Positions 25,675 through 35,494 of a stretch of 64,000 nt of DNA are shown here, piece after piece (position 1 is the stretch's first letter; each line of letters begins with the position of its first letter). The notes below the pieces were generated by a model that searched no databases, was not told the DNA's origin, and saw only the letters and a list, made by a program, of their open reading frames with translations. Origin of the DNA: JAKVAV01 sp964651785 (GTDB lineage Bacteria > Bacteroidota > Bacteroidia > Flavobacteriales_D > Cryomorphaceae); assembly GCA_964651785.1 (NCBI GenBank), contig CAZYWJ010000001.1, positions 62,001 to 126,000 of the forward strand. The letters are read 5' to 3'. Position numbers and translations under genes: made by a program.

Positions 25675-28089
25675 TTACTTTTTCTTCAGCTTGTCCAGCA
25701 ATCGCTGCATCCAGCCTTTTTCTTTTTCAGACTGCTCTTCGTCCGGCAGTGAATCTTTCGGAGTGACTTCCTTTTCTTCTTCCCGTGCTTGTTGGCGCAG
25801 CTCTCTTCTTCTTTCGCGGGCATCTTTATCGAAGAGGTTTTCCAAGAAATATTCGGTGCGATCATCCACGAAAATGGGACACATCATGTCAATGAGGATA
25901 TCGGCATCCGTTTGCGGAAAGCGAGAGCCCACCAGAGAGACGGTCTCCTTTTTGGCCTCAGAAGAACGTAAAAACTCTCCAACGATTGGCAGGGCTGTGG
26001 CCGCTCCTTGACCGAGGCGGGTGGAACGAAATCGCACAAGCGGCGACTGACCGCCCACCCAAGCACCGCAAACCATTTTTGGAGTAATGGCCATAAACCA
26101 ACCGTCGGCGTTGTTTTGGGTCGTTCCCGTTTTTCCACCAATTTCCGTTCTTATTCCATACACGGATTTGAGGGATCGGGCCGTACCGCTGTCAACCACG
26201 AGCTCAAGCATTTCGCGCATAGTGGCGGCTACTTCGTAATTTAAGACTTCCTTTCCCTTCTTTGCTTCCGATTCGAAGAGTACTTTATTCTCTGATGTCT
26301 CAATTTTTAAAATGAAGTTGGGTTCAGCGAGTAATCCTTCATTCGCGAAAGCGGAATAAGCAGGCACCATCTCCAACAAAGAGAGGTCAGAAACGCCGAG
26401 GGCGATGGAAGGACCATTTGGCAAATCAGACTTAATGCCCAATCGACGCGCAAGATTTTTGGCGGCAGTCGGACCTACTTCGGCAATGAGCCTCGCTGCT
26501 ACGGTATTGACCGATTTTGCCAATCCGCCTTTCACGGTGTAAAACCCTCCGTATTCGCCACCTGCATTTTGCGGACTCCAATCATCGTAATTGCTGAAAA
26601 TGATCGGCTCGTTTTCGATGTAATCGCAGGGCTTGATGCCCGCTTCGAGAGCTGCTGCATAAACGAATGGCTTGAATGTAGAACCAACCTGACGTCGGCT
26701 GGTAATGTGATCGTACGGAAAGTGGCCGAAATCAATTCCGCCGACATAGGCCAAAACATTTCCGGATTTCGGATTCATGGCCAAAAAGCCGGCTTGCAAA
26801 ATCAGTTGATGGTAGGCCACGGAATCCAAAGGACTCATGGTTTTGCCTTGATAACCATCAAGCGTAAAAACATTGAGTCGGGTAGGGGTGGTAAATACGT
26901 TTTTAATTTCTTCTTCGCTTTTTCCCGCTGCCGCTAGTCGCTGATATCTTATGGACTTTTTGGCTTCAGCCCAAAGAAAACCATCATCTTTTCCCCAAGG
27001 TTTTTGGTTTTTCCAATGGTTGTCAAAGTCGGCTTGGAGTCGCTTCATTTGTTTGGAGACGGCGGCTTCAGCATTTGCTTGAAGTGCAGAATTTACGGTG
27101 AGCGTAATTTTCAAACCATCGCTGTAAAGGTTGTAGGGCTGCCCATCGCCGCGATCGGTATTGGCCAAGAGCTCTACCAGCTTAGGCTTAAGAAATTCAC
27201 GTAGGTAAGGAGCGGGTCCGAATTGCCCTTCCAGCTTTTGGTAGTCCAACTCAATGGGTTCAGTCTGCAGTCGATTCAGCTCATCGGGAGGCAATGAGCC
27301 TTCCTTTACCATGAGGGCAAGTACCACATTCCGCCTTTCCTTCGAAGCTTCGGGGTAGAGGCGGGGATTGTAGGACGTATTTGCCTTGAGCATGCCCACT
27401 AAGGTGGCGGCTTCAACTATTTCGAGATTTTTTGGTGTGGTATTGAAGTAGCGCTGCGCCGCTGCTTTTATTCCGTAGACATTCTCACCAAAACTCACCG
27501 TGTTGAGGTAGAGCGTTATGATTTCTTCTTTGGTGTAGAGCTCCTCCAGCTTCAGTGCGGTGATGTTTTCTTTCAGCTTATTTACGGGCATGGACAGCGC
27601 ACCGTGATCTTTTCGCCCGAAAAGGTTTTTCACCAATTGCTGTGAAATGGTACTTCCGCCACCGCCTGAGCGATCGCCCAGAATGATGGTCTTGATTACG
27701 ACTCTGGGGATGCTGTAAAAATCGATTCCTTCGTGTTCAAAAAAGCGGCTGTCTTCGGTAGCCACCAGCGCTTCGATAACGGAAGAAGGGATTTCGTCAA
27801 AGCTTATGCTGGAGCGGTTTCGAATAAAGTATTTACCGAGAAGCTCTCCGTCGGAAGAAAATATTTCACTGGCGTTGTCTTGCTTGATTCCCGTAAGGTC
27901 ATCCTCAGAAGGAAGCGGACCGAAGAGGCCGATGTAAACGGCGCCGAACAGGGCAAAGAGCAAAAGCAGTGTTCCGAAAAACGCGAAAAGGCTGAATTTT
28001 AGAATTCGCCTTTTCCAATTGCTCTTTCGTTTATTCTTCTTCTTTTTTCCTGATTTACGGCGTGGCTTTGGGGTGGATTTCTTTGCCAA
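25675..28089 (-). CDS. mrcA: penicillin-binding protein 1A (bifunctional transglycosylase/transpeptidase)
   Basis: Class A PBP of 804 residues. A Lys/Arg-rich cytoplasmic tail (residues 1-30) and one membrane helix (33-55) lead into GT51 with ATEDSRFFEHEGID and GGSTISQQLVKNL. The transpeptidase carries SxxK as STFK in RRQVGSTFKPFVYA, SxN as KSVNTVAARL and KTGTTQNNADGWF. All catalytic motifs are intact. A charged C-terminal tail follows (REEEKEVTPKD, KEKGWMQRLLDKLKKK). It builds and crosslinks peptidoglycan. The M23-LysM peptidase gene is 7 bases upstream on the same strand, so synthesis and remodelling genes are linked. Confidence 0.96.
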   Translation of the reverse strand: MAKKSTPKPRRKSGKKKKNKRKSNWKRRILKFSLFAFFGTLLLLFALFGAVYIGLFGPLPSEDDLTGIKQDNASEIFSSDGELLGKYFIRNRSSISFDEIPSSVIEALVATEDSRFFEHEGIDFYSIPRVVIKTIILGDRSGGGGSTISQQLVKNLFGRKDHGALSMPVNKLKENITALKLEELYTKEEIITLYLNTVSFGENVYGIKAAAQRYFNTTPKNLEIVEAATLVGMLKANTSYNPRLYPEASKERRNVVLALMVKEGSLPPDELNRLQTEPIELDYQKLEGQFGPAPYLREFLKPKLVELLANTDRGDGQPYNLYSDGLKITLTVNSALQANAEAAVSKQMKRLQADFDNHWKNQKPWGKDDGFLWAEAKKSIRYQRLAAAGKSEEEIKNVFTTPTRLNVFTLDGYQGKTMSPLDSVAYHQLILQAGFLAMNPKSGNVLAYVGGIDFGHFPYDHITSRRQVGSTFKPFVYAAALEAGIKPCDYIENEPIIFSNYDDWSPQNAGGEYGGFYTVKGGLAKSVNTVAARLIAEVGPTAAKNLARRLGIKSDLPNGPSIALGVSDLSLLEMVPAYSAFANEGLLAEPNFILKIETSENKVLFESEAKKGKEVLNYEVAATMREMLELVVDSGTARSLKSVYGIRTEIGGKTGTTQNNADGWFMAITPKMVCGAWVGGQSPLVRFRSTRLGQGAATALPIVGEFLRSSEAKKETVSLVGSRFPQTDADILIDMMCPIFVDDRTEYFLENLFDKDARERRRELRQQAREEEKEVTPKDSLPDEEQSEKEKGWMQRLLDKLKKK

Positions 28090-28096
28090 GGTTTAA

Positions 28097-29118
28097 TTAG
28101 TTATACCGAAGTGTTTGCCCGATGCGTAGAGTCGTCGTACTTCTGATTCCATTTAAGCGGCAAATGTTTCGAATGGTGGTTCCGTATCTGCGAGCAATTC
28201 CCGAAAGGGTGTCGCCACTTCTGATTTTGTGGTATTTACGTTTACGCACTTCGACTAAATACTCAAAGTGCTCTTGGCTCAGCGCGAGCGTATCGTGACA
28301 AAGATATCCGGTTTCCCACTCAATTAATTCGTTGGGATCAATGGGTTCTCCTTTGTAGCGCGCTTCGAAGTGCAGGTGACTGCCAGTGCTACGACCGGTG
28401 TTTCCGCCCAAGCCTACAATGTCTCCTGCTTCAACTCTATCTCCTTCTTTTACTTTGAGTTTTGATAAATGCGCGTAGAGCGTTTCCAATCCGTTCGGGT
28501 GTCTCACAACAACCACGTTCCCATAATCACCGTCGTATTGGGCGATGCGCACCACACCTTCAAAGGCTGATTTTACATCTTCTCCCTGATAAAGTTTTAT
28601 ATCTACTCCGTAATGATAGCGGTATCGGCGATAGCCGAAGTCACTGGTTTTTCTACCTGTGTAAGGCGATACAAAATCGCAACTATCGGGAGCCAGAACC
28701 AGCGTAACCGTATCCTTCATAAACCTCAAATCATCTTTGTAAGGATGAACCCTTTCCGTATTCCACGAGCAGTATGTGTCATAGGAAGGAATGTGCGTAA
28801 GTGAGTCGTTTATATTCCAAATTACTGCCTTAGTACCCGATGCATCGGGCATCTTTCCGTCAAGGAAAATATTGAAGTTGGTTTTGGTTTCGGCAATTGN
28901 NNNNNNNNNNNNNNNNNNNNNNNNNNNNNNNNNNNNNNNNNNNNNNNNNNNNNNNNNNNNNNNNNNNNNNNNNNNNNNNNNNNNNNNNNNNNNNNNNNNT
29001 CGGGCATCTTTCCGTCAAGGAAAATATTGAAGTTGGTTTTGGTTTCGGCAATTGGTCCCTGTGCTGAGCAGAACGGGATCATAATCAATAAGGTAAAAGA
29101 GGAAAGAAGTAATTTCAT
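28097..29118 (-). CDS. M23 family peptidoglycan endopeptidase with C-terminal LysM (one gene split by a false gap)
   Basis: Exported murein peptidase of 288 residues after collapsing the false gap. The ATG at 29118 starts a signal peptide (MKLLLSSFTLLIMIPFCSA). The M23 core has HYGVDIKLY (first His and Asp ligands), LYAHLSKL and GSHLHFEARY (HxH); a LysM domain with YHKIRSGDTLSGIARRYG and LRIGQTL ends the protein. The zinc ligands are present, so it is likely an active DD- or LD-type endopeptidase. The 100 N at 28900 is bordered by identical 55-base copies, and removal of 155 bases restores one frame. Located just upstream of PBP1A. Confidence 0.93.
28845..29054. repeat. 55-base duplicated contig ends around a false gap
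   Basis: 28845-28899 and 29000-29054 are identical and surround 100 N. Collapsing 155 bases restores the M23 peptidase frame. Confidence 0.97.
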
Positions 29119-29260
29119 AAGGGCTAAAAATATTCAGGGCCGTTTATCAAAAAGAGCGCCACTTAAAAAGATGTTGACACTCGCTTTTTCATTTTAATAG
29201 AAATCAACGGATCTACCTTGGTTTTGGTATTCAGATACGATTAGGAGATGGCTTTTGTTA

Positions 29261-30523
29261 CTACTTCTTTTTATTCATCCAAGGTCCCTTCAAGTCGTAT
29301 TTTCGGCGTATGAAAAGAGTTCTGTGGCCATGCTTCTTTTTCCTTCTGTATCCCATGAGGTGAAGCATTTCGAGACTATACCACTTAGCCACCTGTTTAT
29401 TCACTATCATGGTATTTTCACTATTCATGTATTTCCGAACTCCGGGAAGATAGGCTAAGATGTGGTAAAAGTTCAGACGGCGAAAAATGTAGGAAACGCC
29501 TAACCAAAAGCGAGCGATTTTTCGGATGATAAAAAAGCCGTCGTCTCCTTGGTCTTGATAAAGCGGCATGAAGATTCGGGCATTTTCATTAGCTTTCAAT
29601 TCGTGGTTGTTCAAATAGGCCAATGTTTGCCCTTTTTTTACTTTTTGGAAGTTTTCAAATCCTGTCAGCATCTTAAACTTATCGCCGGGTTGAAGACCTA
29701 GACGCATTCTGATTTCATATACTTTCTTGTTTCCTTCGGTAGCGTGATAGAGCTGGTGATAGTGTTTGGCGTATTTAGGCACTTCCATTTTTTTCATGAG
29801 GCCACCATTCACTAATGAAAGCCAAATCATTGCTTCATGGTTTCTAACCGATTCGGGGTCGGTGTGCTGACCGCCTTCGAAGGCAAGTGAAGGGAACCCC
29901 AAGTCGTTTACATAACTCAGCAAAGGTTCATCCAAATGTTCTTCAATACCTATAACTACAGGGACGGGCATTTTTTTGATGAATTCTCGATTCATCAAAG
30001 TATCGCTCATAAAAATGAACGGTTCCGATTTCACGGAAGTGGTATGTAGATCGACGAAGTAAAATTTTTGATTGCTTTCCTTTAGTAGTTTATCAATGTA
30101 GGCCCAGAGCTCTATTTGCTCTTCTACTTCATTGATTACTTCATCGGGGTGGTAGTCTCTTTTCAAGGCTCTTTCCACCTTATCGGCTTGCCAAATTCGG
30201 TTCAGATCGTTTACGATAAACCGTTCACCTCGTTCTAAGGCGGTAAGATTTCCAACTAAGGCGTAGATGTTTCCCGAGATCAAAGGCTTCAATTGATGAA
30301 GCTGCTCCATAACGCGGTGCAAGGCCAAAACTCCCGTGGGTTCATTGCCGTGCATTCCGCCGATAAACACCAGATTTGGTCCCGGTTTATCACCTTTGAT
30401 CGCTGCTATTTCACGCTTTATTCGGACGGATCGTCCTTCCACAAAATCAAAAAGTTTAATCTCTTTCGGCTTCAATACTTTGTAATTCTTCAAATAGATA
30501 CTCGGCCATATAAACGAAGTCAA
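29261..30523 (-). CDS. succinylglutamate desuccinylase/aspartoacylase family zinc hydrolase
   Basis: M14-like zinc amidohydrolase of up to 420 residues. Zinc ligands are in GGMHGNEPTG (His and Glu) and FVDLHTT (His); the catalytic Glu is in LAFEGGQHTD. The C-terminal half is long and includes a basic region ending in WMNKKK. The start is uncertain: the frame opens at a TTG at 30523 that overlaps the preceding GCS2-CBS gene by 68 bases, and other in-frame TTG codons occur within the overlap, which would shorten it by 14-21 residues. The overlap means the pair is co-translated. The family removes acyl groups from amino acids; the exact substrate is unknown. Confidence 0.8.
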   Translation of the reverse strand: MTSFIWPSIYLKNYKVLKPKEIKLFDFVEGRSVRIKREIAAIKGDKPGPNLVFIGGMHGNEPTGVLALHRVMEQLHQLKPLISGNIYALVGNLTALERGERFIVNDLNRIWQADKVERALKRDYHPDEVINEVEEQIELWAYIDKLLKESNQKFYFVDLHTTSVKSEPFIFMSDTLMNREFIKKMPVPVVIGIEEHLDEPLLSYVNDLGFPSLAFEGGQHTDPESVRNHEAMIWLSLVNGGLMKKMEVPKYAKHYHQLYHATEGNKKVYEIRMRLGLQPGDKFKMLTGFENFQKVKKGQTLAYLNNHELKANENARIFMPLYQDQGDDGFFIIRKIARFWLGVSYIFRRLNFYHILAYLPGVRKYMNSENTMIVNKQVAKWYSLEMLHLMGYRRKKKHGHRTLFIRRKYDLKGPWMNKKK

Positions 30524-32375
30524 ACTCCGTAAGTATGCCGATTAGTTTTTTGTCTTTCACTACGGGCAGGCAGCCCAAATTGCTCTTCCGCATAATTTTC
30601 AGAGCTTCCGCTACTCCCGTTTGAGCAGTAACGGTCACGGGATTTTTGATCATGATGTCGTTGACAGTGATATTCTCGTCATCTGCTTGTTTGCAATAAT
30701 ACTTGATAATATCACCTGCTGAAATTATTCCAACTACTTCTCCCTCTTCATTCTCGACGGGAACGTGATGAATCTTTCTCCAATTCATCAAGTTTGAAAC
30801 CAGTTCCACCAAATCATCTTCCTGAACGGTGTAAAGCTCCTTGCTCATGACCTGATGAACGTAGCGATATTTATTCGCCCAAGAACCGCTTTCTTGTTTT
30901 GTCGGATAATCCCATTCGTGCACGGGGTTTCCGGCATATTGTCGTTTGAGCATGCCCGCCGTTACGGCTACCACGGCCTCTTCACGGTTTATATCTTTTT
31001 TCAATCGATTAAAAGATTGAACAATCCATATTGATCCCGTTTGATGATTTTGAACTCTTTTTTCAATTACGGTGATGTACCTCTCAATGTCCGCATCATC
31101 AATATTCATTTGTTTCAAGCCCTCCCGACTCATCGGGACAAGTTTTTCCAAGAGTAGGCTCTCCGCCGTATGTACTTTACCGTCGGTCCATTTGAACTGG
31201 GCCGATAGTCCCATTTGAGCGGCTTTATGGAAATTGAGCTTGGCACTGTCAAAATCCAATTGTTCTGAAATCGAGCTGATATCTTCGGGCATGCCTACCA
31301 TTAATCCGAGCCAGAAGGCAGTATTTGCGATTTCATCTAAAATGGTAGGACCCGCGGGGATGTATCGGTTCTCAATTCGAAGGTGAGGTTTTCCATCCGT
31401 AATTCCGTAACAAGGCCGATTCCATTTGTAGATCGTTCCGTTATGCAGTGAAAGCGCCTTAAGTTTTGGAATCTCTCCGTCTTTCAACATCTGCAAAGCA
31501 TCCTCGCGCACATTGCTGGCAAGCAAGAGTTTGTAGTACGAGACATCATACTGAAATATTTCGGTAACGCTTTCCTGTAGCCAATCGGTTCCGAAATCTA
31601 CTCTGCTTTTTTGTTCACGCTCGGGGTTTCTCTGGTTTTTCAGATCTACCGTTTGCTCGAATACGGCTATGCGTGTTTCATCCCACAATCTCTTTCCGAA
31701 AAGGAGGGGGGAGTTGGTCGTGGCTGCCAGTACAGGCCCGGCTATCGCCTGAGCCCAATTGTACTTATCTACGAATTCGGTCGGGTTTATCTGTAAGTGA
31801 ATTTGAAAGCTGGTATTGCAAGCTTCGAAAAGCATTGTGTTGTGCTTAGTGATCAGCTCGTCCGTCGCTTTGATGTGAAATTCAAAATCGCCACCGCGCT
31901 GCCTGATCATGGCATCATTCAATGCTCTGTAACGGTCATAAGGTGTGATATTTTTAAATTCCAGATCGTCTTTCAAAATGGTTGGCAGAATGCCAGTTAA
32001 TAAAACTCTGGCACCTTTGGATTGCGCAACCTGATCAGCTCTGTCCAGCAAGTCGCGCAGGTGGGTTTCCATTTTCCGTAAAGCATCACCCTCAAATACC
32101 ATGGGGTCGAGATTTGCCTCCAAATTGAACTTAGCAAGTTCAGTGGTGAAGTGACTGTCATTCAATTCGCTCAATACTTCCAGTCCGATGAGTGAAGGTC
32201 TCAAGTTCTTATCGACAAAACAGAATTCTTGCTCAGCACCTATTCTGGTTATACCTTCTTCAAACATTCCTCGGTCGAGCATTATCTCCAAGGCTTGCAT
32301 ATCTTTCAAGATGGCTGAAACAAATTTCTTCCTTTGATCCTTTGTTTCAACTACATATACATCCAATTCACCCAT
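30456..32375 (-). CDS. GCS2-like glutamate-cysteine ligase fused to a CBS domain pair
   Basis: Cytosolic protein of 639 residues. Residues about 1-480 are a carboxylate-amine ligase of the glutamine-synthetase fold (GCS2 type): IGAEQEFCFVDKN with metal-binding Glu, FNLEANLDP, SFQIHLQIN, PHLRIENRYIPAGPT. Residues from about 505 are two CBS motifs (HVPVENEEGEVVGIISAGDII and LGCLPVVKDKKLIGILTEFDF), which usually bind adenine nucleotides. The fusion suggests an ATP-dependent peptide-bond or amide ligase controlled by energy charge. It overlaps the downstream aspartoacylase-like hydrolase by about 68 bases. Whether it makes gamma-glutamylcysteine is doubtful; another amide product is possible. Confidence 0.85.
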   Translation of the reverse strand: MGELDVYVVETKDQRKKFVSAILKDMQALEIMLDRGMFEEGITRIGAEQEFCFVDKNLRPSLIGLEVLSELNDSHFTTELAKFNLEANLDPMVFEGDALRKMETHLRDLLDRADQVAQSKGARVLLTGILPTILKDDLEFKNITPYDRYRALNDAMIRQRGGDFEFHIKATDELITKHNTMLFEACNTSFQIHLQINPTEFVDKYNWAQAIAGPVLAATTNSPLLFGKRLWDETRIAVFEQTVDLKNQRNPEREQKSRVDFGTDWLQESVTEIFQYDVSYYKLLLASNVREDALQMLKDGEIPKLKALSLHNGTIYKWNRPCYGITDGKPHLRIENRYIPAGPTILDEIANTAFWLGLMVGMPEDISSISEQLDFDSAKLNFHKAAQMGLSAQFKWTDGKVHTAESLLLEKLVPMSREGLKQMNIDDADIERYITVIEKRVQNHQTGSIWIVQSFNRLKKDINREEAVVAVTAGMLKRQYAGNPVHEWDYPTKQESGSWANKYRYVHQVMSKELYTVQEDDLVELVSNLMNWRKIHHVPVENEEGEVVGIISAGDIIKYYCKQADDENITVNDIMIKNPVTVTAQTGVAEALKIMRKSNLGCLPVVKDKKLIGILTEFDFVYMAEYLFEELQSIEAERD

Positions 32376-32459
32376 TGGTTTCCATTATTGGTTAAGGCTT
32401 CGGCATCGCCGTCAAAGAGATGAATTTGAGAAATATATGCGAATAATACAACTAGTGAA

Positions 32460-33074
32460 TTATTTCACTTGCAGATGCAGCAGTTTTTCTCCTTCCAAAT
32501 AACCCTCCAATTTGTCACCTTTCTCAACGCGACCTACGCCTTTCGGGGTTCCCGTGAAAATCAGGTCACCAATTTTTAAGGTAAAGTATTTAGAAACTTC
32601 CGTGATTAAATCATCGAATGAAAAGAGCATCAGAGAAGAATCTCCTTTTTGAACGGGCTCGCCATTCTTGTGCAATTCAAAATTGATCTTTCCCGGGTCA
32701 GGCAGGTCTTTGATCTTTATGAACTTTTTACCCATCGGTGCCGAGTGATCAAAAGCCTTTGCCTTCTCCCATGGTAATCCTTTTTCCTTGCACTTCTGCT
32801 GGGTATCCCTTGCCGTAAAATCTATGCCGAGCCCCACTTCATCATAATACTTAGAGGCAAATTCTCTTTCAATGTACTTTCCTACCTTTTTAATTCTAAG
32901 AACCAATTCCAGTTCATACTGCAAATCGGTAGTGTGTTCCGGGTAAATGAACGGATGGTTTTTTGGAAGAAGTGCCGTATCAGGTTTGCAAAAAATGACC
33001 GGCTCGGCAGGGATTTCATTTTTTAGTTCGGCAGCATGATCGGCGTAGTTTCTGCCTATGCAGATGATTTTCAT
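32460..33074 (-). CDS. fumarylacetoacetate hydrolase (FAH) family protein
   Basis: FAH-fold enzyme of 204 residues, the short single-domain form (acylpyruvate hydrolase or oxaloacetate decarboxylase type). Typical motifs: CIGRNYADHAAELKNE, PVIFCKPDTAL, the metal-binding acidic cluster around YELELVLRI, GIDFTARD, and IFTGTPKGVGRVEKGD at the C-terminus. It hydrolyses C-C bonds of acylpyruvates in this class. Its ATG overlaps the stop of the upstream exonuclease gene (ATGA, 33071-33074), so it is translationally coupled to it. Confidence 0.92.
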   Translation of the reverse strand: MKIICIGRNYADHAAELKNEIPAEPVIFCKPDTALLPKNHPFIYPEHTTDLQYELELVLRIKKVGKYIEREFASKYYDEVGLGIDFTARDTQQKCKEKGLPWEKAKAFDHSAPMGKKFIKIKDLPDPGKINFELHKNGEPVQKGDSSLMLFSFDDLITEVSKYFTLKIGDLIFTGTPKGVGRVEKGDKLEGYLEGEKLLHLQVK

Positions 33075-33892
33075 GCGTCCATTCTTTCTTTGATCGACTT
33101 CAAAACCTTCTTTGTGTACAATGGAAAATCACCGTTTAGCATCCAACCGTAGTAGCCGGGTTCTGTCTTCAATACCTCAATTACGGTTTTTCCTTTGTGC
33201 TTGCCGAAGTTAAAGCACTCAACATTCTCATCGTTATAAACGAAACGTCCTAAGAAATCGACGTTGCGATGCCTTTGAGAAACGACGTGAAGCTTATCCA
33301 TATCATTGACTACGGGAACTACTTTTTCCCCATCGCGGGTTTCTATTTCTACGTCTTTATATCGCTCTATCTGAGCTAAAAACACTTCATAGGTTGCCTC
33401 CACGTCAGCCATTGCTTCGTGTGCATTATTAAGTTCTTTTCCCGTGTAGAATTTGTATCCTGCTTTGAGCGTGCGCTGCTCCATCAAGTGAAAGATGTTT
33501 TGAACATCAATCAGATTTCGATCCTCAATGCTAAAATCGATGCCGCATCTTAGAAACTCTTCTGCTAAAATCGGAACATCAAATTTGTTGGAATTAAAGC
33601 CGGCCAGATCGCAATCGAATAAAAACTTGAAGATTTTGGGTGCCACATCAGAGAATGTAGGAGCGTCCTTCACATCTTCATCATAAATTCCGTGAATGAT
33701 GGAAGACTCAACGGGAATCGGCATTTCAGGGTTGATCAAGAAGCGCTCATTTTCGTTGACAGGTCTTTTTTCAATTCGCCCGTCGGGATAAACTTTTAGA
33801 ATCGCAATTTCTACGATTCGGTCGGAAGCCACGTTGGTACCCGTAGTCTCTAAATCAAAAAAGGCGAGTGGTTTCTTCAGATTCAAATTCAT
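33071..33892 (-). CDS. DEDDh 3'-5' exonuclease (DnaQ/ExoX-like)
   Basis: Exonuclease of 273 residues. The DEDDh residues are visible: FFDLETTGT (Asp, Glu), LAGFNSNKFDVPIL (Asp), and NAHEAMADVEAT (His and Asp). A C-terminal small domain, CFNFGKHKGKTVIEVL with YYGWMLNGDF, matches the ExoX-like C-terminal module. It is not fused to a polymerase, so it is a stand-alone proofreading or repair exonuclease. It overlaps both neighbours by 4 bases (33889-33892 and 33071-33074), placing it in a three-gene coupled unit with the PD40 protein and FAH enzyme. Confidence 0.92.
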   Translation of the reverse strand: MNLNLKKPLAFFDLETTGTNVASDRIVEIAILKVYPDGRIEKRPVNENERFLINPEMPIPVESSIIHGIYDEDVKDAPTFSDVAPKIFKFLFDCDLAGFNSNKFDVPILAEEFLRCGIDFSIEDRNLIDVQNIFHLMEQRTLKAGYKFYTGKELNNAHEAMADVEATYEVFLAQIERYKDVEIETRDGEKVVPVVNDMDKLHVVSQRHRNVDFLGRFVYNDENVECFNFGKHKGKTVIEVLKTEPGYYGWMLNGDFPLYTKKVLKSIKERMDA

Positions 33893-35451
33893 TCTTCTAG
33901 TTTGATCAGCTTTACGTTGGTATCTTGTCTGGTGTGGTAATTATTTACGACTAAAACCTCGGTATAAGGCTGGTACCCTTCGGCATCTACGTAGATAAAA
34001 TACTTTCCCGGATACAGCGCCAAGAGATATCTTCCGGTAATCTTATTCGGCATATATTTTCCGACTACTTCATCCAGGTCGTTCTTGATCACGATTTCAG
34101 GTGCCGGCCCCTGAATTGTCGATGATGCAGGAATATTTATCAAGAAAACCGCGGGATCATCCGATTCTTCTTTATTGAAGACTACTTCGTAAATATCCAG
34201 TTGACTATTTGAGCCGGGCTCTATTCGCGTGACATAAGCTACGTCACCATTTTCGGTAAAAGAAATGGTTTTGTTATCGAATGGATTATTAATGGGGTAA
34301 CCAATATTCTGAGGTTTCGACCAAACTCTGTTTTGTTCGTCCCAAGTTGAGAAAAAGAGGTCGTAACCGCCCATTCCCGGGTGGCCATCGCTACTGAAAT
34401 ACATCGTTAGTCCATCTCCTGACAAAGTTGGAAAATCTTCATTGAGCGGCGTATTTATCTCCTCACCTAAGTTTTCCGGTTCACTCCAATTTCCCCCCGG
34501 CATTTTCCGCGTCATGTATATATCCAAGCCTCCGAAGCCATCCGGTCTTTCAGAACTAAAAAGCAACGTTTTGCCGTCTTCGGAAATGGAACAGGCCGAC
34601 TCAACACTTTCAGAATTTATCTGCGCTCCGAGTCCTTGTGGTTTGTTAAAGCGGCCTACCTCCTTTGCACTTACGTAGATATCACCAAAATTCTGAACGT
34701 GATCTACATAGAAAAATATGCTATCTCCCGAATCAGTGATACCTACAATTTGTTCATCGTAGGGTGTATTGATCGGTTTTGGCAATGCCTCAGCTTGACT
34801 CCAACCTGTCTCCGTTCTTTCGCTTACCATAATATCAGAGGGAAAGTATCCGTCAAATTCAGGTTTATCTCCGGGATTTAATTTTCGTCGGGAGGTGAGA
34901 TAAAGCGTTTGACCGTCTTTGGTAACAAAGGGGTGATAGTCGGGATACTCAGAGTTTACCTTATTCGTCAACCGGTTGAAGCGCACGTCGACAGGGTATT
35001 TCAATAAATCCTGAGCGGCAATGCAATCATCCATCAGCTTATTGAAACGATCTTCATTCTTCTTCTTTACCCCTCCTTCTTCTTTAAATTTTCTGAGGTA
35101 ATATAGCGCTTGATCGTAATCGAGATGGTAGGTATTGGCTATAGCCAAATCCAAGTAGCGCTCTTTGTCAATTTTCTTCCCCAAATTTTCAGCAGCCAAC
35201 AGGTAATCCAATGCAAGAAGCGGGTCGATATAAGTTTTTAAGTAGCTCATTCCCAGGCGCTCGTTGTAATAGGGATTGTCGGGTTCTTTATCTACCAATT
35301 TCGTGTATTCCTCTGCAGCTTCTAAGTAGTTTCCCACCTGGAAGGCTTCGTCAGCTCTCTCCTGATTTTGGCTCAAACAAGAAATTCTCGTAAGAATAAA
35401 AAAAACGAATAGGAGAAGAGATAAGCGCAAAACTTTAAGGGGATTTATCAA
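33889..35451 (-). CDS. TPR/PD40 envelope protein lacking a C-terminal OmpA domain
   Basis: Exported protein of 520 residues. A signal peptide or N-terminal helix (LSLLLFVFFILTRISCLSQ) is followed by TPR-like repeats (AFQVGNYLEAAEEYTKL, NERLGMSYLKTY), then WD40-like PD40 repeats (DYHPFVTKDGQTLYLTSRR, CSISEDGKTLLFSSERPDG, PTLSGDGLTMYFSSDGHPG) and a carboxypeptidase-regulatory-like C-terminal region. It resembles the neighbouring 676-residue protein and PorE-type proteins but stops before any peptidoglycan-binding OmpA domain. It could be an accessory subunit of the type IX secretion or gliding envelope complex (inference). Confidence 0.82.
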   Translation of the reverse strand: MINPLKVLRLSLLLFVFFILTRISCLSQNQERADEAFQVGNYLEAAEEYTKLVDKEPDNPYYNERLGMSYLKTYIDPLLALDYLLAAENLGKKIDKERYLDLAIANTYHLDYDQALYYLRKFKEEGGVKKKNEDRFNKLMDDCIAAQDLLKYPVDVRFNRLTNKVNSEYPDYHPFVTKDGQTLYLTSRRKLNPGDKPEFDGYFPSDIMVSERTETGWSQAEALPKPINTPYDEQIVGITDSGDSIFFYVDHVQNFGDIYVSAKEVGRFNKPQGLGAQINSESVESACSISEDGKTLLFSSERPDGFGGLDIYMTRKMPGGNWSEPENLGEEINTPLNEDFPTLSGDGLTMYFSSDGHPGMGGYDLFFSTWDEQNRVWSKPQNIGYPINNPFDNKTISFTENGDVAYVTRIEPGSNSQLDIYEVVFNKEESDDPAVFLINIPASSTIQGPAPEIVIKNDLDEVVGKYMPNKITGRYLLALYPGKYFIYVDAEGYQPYTEVLVVNNYHTRQDTNVKLIKLEE

Positions 35452-35494
35452 GTTTTCATTTCCGATTTGGAAAATGAATATTTGAAGTTAAGAA

